Shown here: piece by piece, positions 42,784-49,309 of the stretch
How positions within the stretch are numbered: the first letter of the stretch is position 1
How the letters are laid out: each line of letters starts with the position of its first letter
DNA from: Perkinsus chesapeaki
Lineage: Eukaryota > Perkinsozoa > Perkinsida > Perkinsidae
Assembly: GCA_013115145.1 (NCBI GenBank)
Contig: JAAPAO010000232.1
Location: 1-49,309, forward strand
Length of the DNA: 49,309 bases
Direction: 5' to 3'
Program-made: the position numbers and the translations under genes
The notes under the pieces: generated by a model
Seen by the model: only the letters and a program-made list of their open reading frames with translations
Database searches by the model: none
Told to the model about the DNA's origin: nothing

Positions 42784-43055
42784 GCAATATGCCGTCGTGT
42801 CGTCGACGAGGAAATCAATCGGAATTGTTTCGGAGCTTCGCTCATTCTGGGGAGCATATCGGTGGTGACGATTCGGTGGGAAAGTTATAGAGCTCGAAAT
42901 GTTTTGCCATTTTTCGAACCAAAGTGAACTCGGGTGATACTTCTTGGGAAATTTGAATTTGTTTATAGAATTGACTATCATTTGCTAATCGCCAGTTGCT
43001 TGCTCCTGGAGTAGCATTATTAAAAGGAAATGAAGCATCTTGATAAAATGGAAGA

Positions 43056-44760
43056 ATGTCTTATTATGTCGTCGATAAGGTGCCGATGCTTGTTGGTGGT
43101 GAGGAGAGACCGGGAGAGGTGATCGAAGAGTTGACCGAGGGAAAGCGTGAAATAGTATGCACCTATTCGACTAGAGAAATGACACTGTTGGTCAATCCAA
43201 GACGGTCACTTGTTGAGGTTGAACTAGAGGTGGAGATGCCCTCAATCTGAGCTAAAGATATGCCTGGAGGTCAGTTGCCGACTGCTGGTCCCGGAGCAGT
43301 ACTCTCGAGAGAGAGCCTGGGTAATCTCTGCCGCCGACTCGGGCCCGGGCGACTCAGTGAATACACCGATCCCACGAAAAAGTTGGTTGCTTTCATCGAG
43401 CGATCGAGCGTGAATCGCCGAGCAGATGGCCGTTGCCCGGCGGCGCGGTGCTCCTTGCCGTGGACGCTGTCTGCGTTCTCGCGGATAGGGAAGGTTCAGC
43501 TGCTGAGCTCCTGGTTAGGGTGAAGAACAGTGAAAGTAACCCAGTAGATCGGGGAGAGTGACAGCGCTGCTTTCTATAGGGAACTGCTGGAACTATCCGA
43601 TCGAGGGTCGGGAGGACGGCGTAGTCGGAGGCCAATCGCCAAGGATTATGGCAACGTTTTTGTTGACGCATGGCGGGTGCATCGTCTCCGACCTTAAAGA
43701 GGTTGAAAAGATATTCTTGGTTCCGCGGCAGTCCACAGCGCTCAGGCGTTCTCGTCACTGTTGCTGACGAGATGCCTGCCTGAGGTCACGATACGGACTG
43801 GGCAGAACGCTGTAGGATTTAGTGGATTTCCGTTGGTCATTGGAAGGATCAGATGATTGCTGATGGAGTTAGGGAGGCTTTGATTAAAAGTGTTAAAGTG
43901 GAGGAGCTTCCCAATGGCTGGTTGTTTGATGGCACATTTTACCTGGATACCAATACTGGCCAACGTGAGCTTTAAATCGGGAAAACGGTGGCAATGGTGG
44001 CCGAGAATGATTCTTTTAAATTTTCAATGGAATCGACAGAGATCTTTTAATCTTTGAGAATCATCTAAGCGCTTGTGAGAGATCATCCTGCGGGAAACAT
44101 ATCATCACTGCTTACTCGTTCCACTTGGCACGACCATCTGGATTCAGCGTTCAACCGTATAGAGTAGATTCAACTGATCATACGGAAACGTCGACATATC
44201 TTCTGGCTTTGCAGTATTCTCAAATTCACGACTTTTCTTCATTTTCTGGGCGCAAGAGCTGCATAAGCGTCCATGAGGAGCTCTTGGTTGAACTTTTCCC
44301 TGATAATTAATTTCGACTAGGAAGCAAGCTTCGTCCGGAGGTGTCGGCGCGCCTGGCTGAGTACATCACTGTTATGCAACAGGAGGTAAATCGCTGCCAG
44401 GTTTCTTGGTGCAATTTGTTCGGTCAGGTCGAGGCTCATAATGCCGCAGTTGCGGTGCTGAGGAGCTCGGCGATCGTGCATTGATAAAAGCATGTTGTTG
44501 ATGGTGTATCTTTTCGAAGTGCTGTAGTTGTTTTGTTGTCACTGGCAGTGGGGCTGATATCTTCATACCGACTATTTCGGCAAAGACAGAAGTTTGCTAG
44601 ATTACCCTCTGGTCATTTCAGGTATTCCTGTAATCATAAAGGAGTGTCATTCTCATCGCATTACATTCAACGTTGTCAACGTCCTTCTATCAACCATTTC
44701 TTTTCCTCTCGAGGCTCTCGAGAGAATTCGTACTTGACCGTATTTCAATTGATGGCTTCA
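43056..44760 (+). CDS. unresolved spliced locus, product unknown
   Basis: ATG 43056 opens MSYYVVDKVPMLVGGEERPG. Coding-like pieces in shifting frames follow. These include EYTDPTKKLVAFIERSS (about 43355-43410), GAVLLAVDAVCVLADREGSA (about 43440-43500) and EALIKSVKVEELPNGWLFDG (about 43870-43930, then TFYLDTNTGQREL). Then come ARPSGFSVQPYRVDSTDHT (44128-44184) and LAEYITVMQQEVNRC (about 44355-44400). A hydrophobic segment VVVLLSLAVGLISSYRLF lies near 44525-44575. The LPNGWxFDGxxYLDxxTG piece recalls a WW-like or flagellar-protein motif, but I cannot name a family. It may be one gene or two. Confidence 0.33.
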
Positions 44761-44817
44761 TGAGGTTTCAATCAGGCCCCTTTTTATTGGCTTCTCGCCA
44801 CTCAAGTCCCCTTAAGC

Positions 44818-47528
44818 ATGCGCGATAGCTCTGCTGCTCGCCATCGAACCCTATTGAAGAGGTTCATCACATCCATTCCCTTGTTAATACTGTTACCATT
44901 TGTTATTACCATAATAAAACCGTTGTCTGTAATTGTTGTTGTGGCAGCAGCATCATCATCGTCGAGCGAGTATGAAGAAGTAAGTTGAGTGGATTTAGCT
45001 AACCGCTTTATGTTTATTGGGATACAGGTAGCGCCTTTTTTCCTGGGCAACGTGGGTGTTAAGTTGGCATTTCGGGAATGCCGTTTCCGTAGTACAATCT
45101 CTCCTCAGTACTCGATCGAATACTACTACGAAAATGCTGCTGCTCCACAGCTTCTTAGAAATATCCACTTGAAAGTTTCATAGGAATGTTTTTAATTCGA
45201 TGACGCTAACTACTTTATAAAATGGACGTTATTCTCTCTTGTTTAATCCATAGATATCCGAGGACGTCAGCGACCTGTGTGAGATGGTAGAGCTGGGGGA
45301 TGGCACCTACTACCTCGTCGCAGCCTACAAGGAGAACGCCGTGGCGGTAAGATTTCTTTCAAGCGAAAGTCCGCCATTTCTGTCTCTCAGTTGGCCAGCA
45401 CTCGCTCTGGTTCGAAGCAACCTTATGTTCGATGCAAGCCTGTTGAGGAGCCGATCTTCCGTTCCTTTGGTGGCAAGTTTGTCGTTCAAAGCACCTGTGG
45501 ACTCTCCACTGTTCGCTTTTATTTTAAAGACCAGCATGGCGCTGCCGACTTCGCAGTGCAGTGGGGCGGCGTCACCACGGTGAGTTTTCCAAGTGTGGGA
45601 AATATCTTAAGCTTCTTGTAGGTTGAGATGGTCGAAGATTACTTGGGCAAATCGCCAGTCTTCAACTCTCCGTCGTTGGGTGAAAATTTGAAGCTGGTGA
45701 AGGCTGCCGTGGAGCATTCTCCCGATCATTACTTCGCCACTGGTCGGAGCCTCGAGGTAAGGACTTCTCGCTGGGAGACGATCGAAGAATCGATTTTTGT
45801 TGTGTTGTTTTGGCGGGGTAGTTCCCCCCACTGTCTTCTAGCTGCATTTTCCTTTCTGAAATTTTCCTTTATAAAATCTATCTTGGTTCGTCCGATATTG
45901 TTCTCCGATCGTTCGCCGCTGCCGGGAGACTCGAGATGATGGTATGTGATTATTATCCTTTCCGTTCTGTTCTACTCTGTCAAAGATTCAAAATAGGTTG
46001 ATTGAATGCCTCCAAGGCTTACGTGAAAACTAGGCACTGAATTAGATCTCGAATATCGTATGTTCTTCCTTTATTCAATCTGTGTCGTTTTCCTTCCATC
46101 TGTAAATATTATATATATCACCATTAATGAAATAATAGTAATATCACCAGATATAAATCACCATTATCTATTAATCATTCATCAGTTAATATTTACTAAT
46201 CATCGTAATATAGGGGCTCATAAAAGACAGCAATACGGAATCTCCTAAGATCTTATCTCGTCTCCAACACTATATTTTCAGTTCACTGTTGGTGGGAATT
46301 CGGAACGCATCAGCCTGGAGTGCGATCCAGTGACCGAGCAAGGTACATCTAAGAAGGGCTACTCCGCTGATGAAGGTAACCATTGAACGATCCTTCTGGT
46401 GGGCAAGGGTTCATCTGTAGCTGGCTCGAGATTCGCGGTGAAGGTTGAATGCAGCGAGAAGACTAAAGGGAGAGTCACCCTCAATATTCCTTTCGAGAAG
46501 AATTATGTGGCGAGTGACTTTGCTGCTAGTTGGGGATACTTCACTCATGCTGTAAGCTGATTAATCGATTAAAATGCTCTCACTGGGATTCGAACCTGCC
46601 TCAGATACGAGTTAACACCAGCAAGGCCGATCCTGAAATCACCGATCTTCGGGTTGAACTCAATCTCGACTCCAAGCGCCCACGCGAGCGTCTTATAACA
46701 GTAAGCGACAGTAGGGTTGTGGCCGACTTAATCCGATTCACTTTCAGTATCATTCGGTGAAGTACACTTGCGGTGCAGTATTCTTCGCTGATGAGGTTGA
46801 CGGCGCATTTTCAATGAAGGCGAACTGCGCCAAGATCGGCGTGTGGCAGCGTGAGGATGTCGAGTTCAAATTCAAAGACATCACAGAAGGTCGCAGAATC
46901 GCGTATGAGCTCGGCGGCTACCGCGGGGTAAAGATTCCTTTTGAGGTCGCTTTCTAACATGTGGTTTAGGTTCGTAGCGACCTGCTCACCAAGATCAAAG
47001 ACGGGCGTGTGTTCGGTGAAAAGAGTAGCATCGCCAAAGTGACAAGAGCTTCGGGTGAAGTCAGCCTGGCTGACGCCGAGAATACAATAAAGCAAAGGCT
47101 CGAGGTAAGGATAGGGTTTCTGATTCCTCTGAATGCCGGTCTATTAGATAACGCTTGAAGATGGGGAGACCAAGTCGATGCGCTGCCTGCCGATTGAGGG
47201 CACCAACGGTCTTCGTGCGTCATACGGCAATTTCTTGCTCCAAGCGAAATGCAGTGGACTCTTCACCGAGCTGCTCTTTGAGGACGAAATTAGTATGATG
47301 GCATTCGCTGTCGAATGGGCCGGATATCGCCCCATGGAGGAGGAGCTCCAGATTGGGTTCCGTGACAGCGCCACAGAGGTTCAGATCCAACCTCGAGGAG
47401 TCAGCGTGGCGACGGCGTTCCCGTTGGGGATGGCCTATGCTGAGCGTTGGGCGTCGTATTTGGATAGGAAGGACAGAAGACTGAAATCGAGAAGAATCTC
47501 GGTGAGGGATTCGTTGGTTGCATTCTGA
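44818..47528 (+). CDS. secreted/membrane protein with four two-Cys WG repeats (novel family), 580 residues
   Basis: Eleven exons: 44818-44979, 45028-45174, 45254-45346, 45391-45579, 45622-45756, 46282-46375, 46421-46551, 46605-46700, 46748-46927, 46970-47104 and 47148-47528. Total 580 codons plus stop, in frame throughout. Residues about 17-48 are strongly hydrophobic after a basic start (signal anchor or peptide). Residues 135-242, 243-349, 350-454 and 455-580 are four repeats of about 107 residues. Each repeat reads C-x-P-V/I-E or a variant, then G-x-F-x-[VL]-x-x-x-C, then [DE]-x-x-A-x-x-F-A-V-x-W-G-G-[VY]. Examples are YVRCKPVEE...FVVQSTCG...DFAVQWGG and SMRCLPIEG...FLLQAKCSG...AFAVEWAG. 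Phase-0 introns bound every repeat and most also split after the WG motif. Two cysteines per unit suggest one disulfide in a beta-rich extracellular domain. I do not know this family; a surface or secreted role is inferred. Confidence 0.75.
45757..46281 (+). other. long AT-rich intron in repeat gene 1
   Basis: GTAAGG at the 5' end and TATTTTCAG at the 3' end bound 525 nt, about ten times the usual intron length here. It is AT-rich from about 46060 (many ATTAAT/ATATAT steps). No coding frame continues the repeat pattern, so it may hold a decayed element or an alternative exon. Confidence 0.55.
46571..46604 (-). repeat. tRNA-3'-end element 6 inside repeat-gene intron (reverse)
   Basis: The complement reads box B GGTTCGAATCC, T-stem strand CCCAG, acceptor strand TGAGAGC, discriminator A and TTTT. 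It fills most of the 53-nt intron 46552-46604 (GTAAGC...CCTCAG), which joins SWGYFTHA to IRVNTSKA in frame. The 3' splice site is the complement of the start of the element (CTGAGG). Confidence 0.7.
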
Positions 47529-47574
47529 TAATTAATTATTAGTTTAATTATTTTTTGGGCCGGTGAATTCAAAT

Positions 47575-47598
47575 CCATCCGGGATCAAAGCCGGATGG
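47575..47598. repeat. perfect hairpin downstream of repeat gene 1
   Basis: Arms CCATCCGG and CCGGATGG (8 bp) flank an eight-base loop, 47 nt after the stop codon at 47526-47528 and just past an AT-rich run. It could mark a 3' UTR structure, but this is inference. Confidence 0.55.
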
Positions 47599-47661
47599 CA
47601 CTCCAGGATGGAAGTATGAATTTTTGCGTACTGATAAATATTCATAACGATAATCTCTCAA

Positions 47662-49110
47662 ATGTATCTCCAACTCGCAACTCGAGCGTCGCACAGATGT
47701 GGGTTGTCTCCGGCTATCTTCAATCGGTCGTTTACTTTCTACATCAATCGCCGAAATGAAGTCTCCGAGGAAGTTGGGACGATGGTATCCTTTTATGGTC
47801 TTCCTTTCCAGATTCACATCCCGTCCTCCTACATTCGCTTCACCGAATCTTTCTATTGCCACCGTGTGAAGGAGCCAGTTCATCCAGTCGAAGCCAGCAA
47901 CAACGGCGGCACTCATTACGGTGTCACAGCCTATTGTGGTCTCATCGGCTTCGATCTGAGAGAGCCTGACCCGAGCAACTGGCAGTTGAAGGTCACCACT
48001 GTGTTCAAGGATGAAAGTAAAGCCTTGACCATGGCCAAGTGGTGGGGGGGCTACTGGGGAGTGAGTGGCTTTGCATGAGGAAAAGTTGGTATGAGAATTC
48101 GCTTTCAGATCAGCGGTCGTGATTGCCATCAATTGGATATCGACAGCAAGACGGTGGCTGGCCCGAACGGCGAGATTGTGGCGTCCGTTGAGATAGATCC
48201 TTTCTTCAAACCTCCAAAGATAGTCGGCAGTACGATAACGGTGAGGTCTCGGGTTCGAATCCCAGAGGCGGCAGTTATTCCCACTTTTTTAGGCTGCCGG
48301 TAAGGACTACTCCTGCAGTGGTGTTGAGCAAACGATCAGCTATTTAAATAAGAATTACGATATCTCTTTAAAATGCGAAGAGAAGCCATCGAATCTCCAC
48401 TGCAAAAGCCGCAGCGGTTCGTCCCAATTCGCGCTGCAATTTGGTCTCTTCAAGGAAGTCACGGTATGAATTAAAACGGATGAATCGATTTTACGGTTTT
48501 TCTATCAGATTGCGATGCATCAAACCCTGCTGGATAGCTGCCCTTATGTTATGGGCGATGGCGTCACCGGTGAAACATCTGCCGCTACCTTGTTGATCAA
48601 AGATGGCGTGAAGGACGTTGGCAATCGGCTAGTTCAAGTGAGACTCTCTCCGCTGAGGATACCTTGTTTACTTTTCCGGTGAAGACTTTCTTTCTTGCAT
48701 TCTTCCGTGGAAGAACTTGAAGCTGTCTGTTGTGTATTGCTGCATTAAAATGCTCGTCGTTTCGGCAAGATGTTATTCCACAATTTTGAAGACTGAAATC
48801 TACGGAGTAGAAGTTTTAATCATTTTTTGGATGACGTGAAACGTTTCGGAAATTGACCCGTTTCAAAGTTCACGTGGCATTCTCTCCAGACCTCCAAGGG
48901 CAAGGCTGAATCCTGCGAGCCAGTCGAACCGCATATGATGTGGGTGAACGGAAAGTAAGCTCGACGCCTCGGGCAGCTTGAAACTCATTTGATCGATTAA
49001 GATACGCTTTTTCGAGCCAGTGCGGCGGCAAACAAACGAAGATCGGTTGCAGCGCCAAAAGTGCGGCAGAAGACTTCGCCTGGGGATGGGGAGACGCTGA
49101 GATCTCTGAT
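47662..49110 (+). CDS. second two-Cys WG repeat gene, 3' end beyond window
   Basis: This is a paralogue-type neighbour of the 44818 gene. Exons: frame open from 47662 to 48060 (start uncertain), then 48109-48240, 48293-48463, 48509-48637, 48890-48954 and 49002-49110, with a donor GTGAGG at 49111. Repeat units visible are FYCHRVKEP...GVTAYCGL...AKWWGGYWG, DYSCSGVEQ...LHCKSRSGSSQFALQFG and ESCEPVEP...FSSQCGG...AEDFAWGWG. The second half-exons of 44 and 43 codons match the 45-codon ones of gene 1. All but one of the introns are phase 0. No signal peptide is evident at 47662, so either the 5' exon is missed or the two loci form one transcript unit. The 3' end is cut by the window. Confidence 0.66.
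48244..48276 (+). repeat. tRNA-3'-end element 7 inside repeat-gene intron
   Basis: Box B is GGTTCGAATCC with T-stem strand CCCAG, acceptor strand AGGCGGC and discriminator A, then GTTATT. It is inside the 52-nt phase-0 intron 48241-48292 (GTGAGGTC...TTTTTTAG). The donor GTGAGG corresponds to the tRNA variable-loop side (AGGTC before the T-arm). No 5' half is present. Confidence 0.7.
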
Positions 49111-49205
49111 GTGAGGAGGATGGGTGGTGAACGGAGATGAGTTAATGTCGAATTCAGAAGGAATGTGTCCGATCTTCGACTAGCAAGCGAGATATTCTTC
49201 TACCG

Positions 49206-49309
49206 TATTTCCTATCAATTTCCTTTCTATTATATTTCCTCCTCCGTATCACTAGTAACATATTTCCTATCAAACTCCTTTCTATTATATCTCCTCCTCC
49301 GTATCACTA
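49206..49309 (+). repeat. 55-bp pyrimidine-rich minisatellite, at least two units
   Basis: Two units starting TATTTCCTATCAA (49206 and 49261) are nearly identical over their length, with three or four substitutions. The second is cut by the window end. Period 55 bp. The units end CCTCCTCCGTATCACTA. The array probably lies in an intron of the second repeat gene or just past it. Confidence 0.8.

Overview
The window reads as nuclear DNA of an alveolate protist, most likely a Perkinsus-like (Perkinsozoa) parasite. Three things point that way. First, the P4-ATPase/guanylyl cyclase fusion at 25886-35351 is an architecture known from alveolates (apicomplexans, ciliates, dinoflagellate relatives). 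Second, protein genes are split by very many tiny GT-AG introns, usually 31-90 nt. Third, five paralogous intronless genes sit head to tail with only about 95-155 nt between them, as in dinoflagellate and Perkinsus tandem arrays. The species is an inference. There are no bacterial operons, CRISPR arrays or insertion sequences.

Layout. 165-1508 (+): THUMP-type tRNA m2G methyltransferase. 2058-8656 (+): ferlin-like multi-C2 tail-anchored membrane protein. 8757-10363 (+): choline/ethanolamine phosphotransferase. 10469-18269 (+): five tandem intronless alpha/beta-hydrolases of the YheT/ABHD1-3 type. 18511-20100 (+): basic coiled-coil protein. 20406-21029 (-): small secreted protein. 21030-22810: no convincing gene, but one spliced-leader-like sequence. 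22811-24016 (-): secreted pepsin-type aspartic protease. 24300-24930: unusual cluster of short perfect palindromes. 25886-35351 (-): P4-ATPase/guanylyl cyclase. 35662-36139 (-): ribosomal protein eL28. 36778-37457 (+): ubiquitin-conjugating E2. 37498-38213 (+): Ser-rich nuclear-type protein. 38480-44760: several spliced loci I could not resolve, with tRNA-Val and tRNA-Pro genes. 44818-47528 and 47662-49110+ (+): two neighbouring genes built from a roughly 107-residue two-cysteine/WG repeat that I do not recognise. A 55-bp minisatellite lies at the right edge.

The most striking signal is a set of seven short sequences, scattered over four or five unrelated genes and all inside introns. Each has the exact geometry of a tRNA 3' end: T-arm with box B, seven-nucleotide acceptor strand, A at the discriminator position, then T-rich DNA. 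They occur in both orientations without any matching 5' half. A complete tRNA-Val gene also appears to sit inside an intron. This looks like an undescribed class of tRNA-3'-end-derived introns or intron-targeted retroelements.

Exon joins were worked out by eye from reading-frame continuity and GT-AG ends. For eL28, the E2, the Ser-rich protein, the secreted protein and the repeat genes the joined lengths are exact multiples of three, so those models are solid. Ferlin and cyclase models are right in outline but not at every junction.
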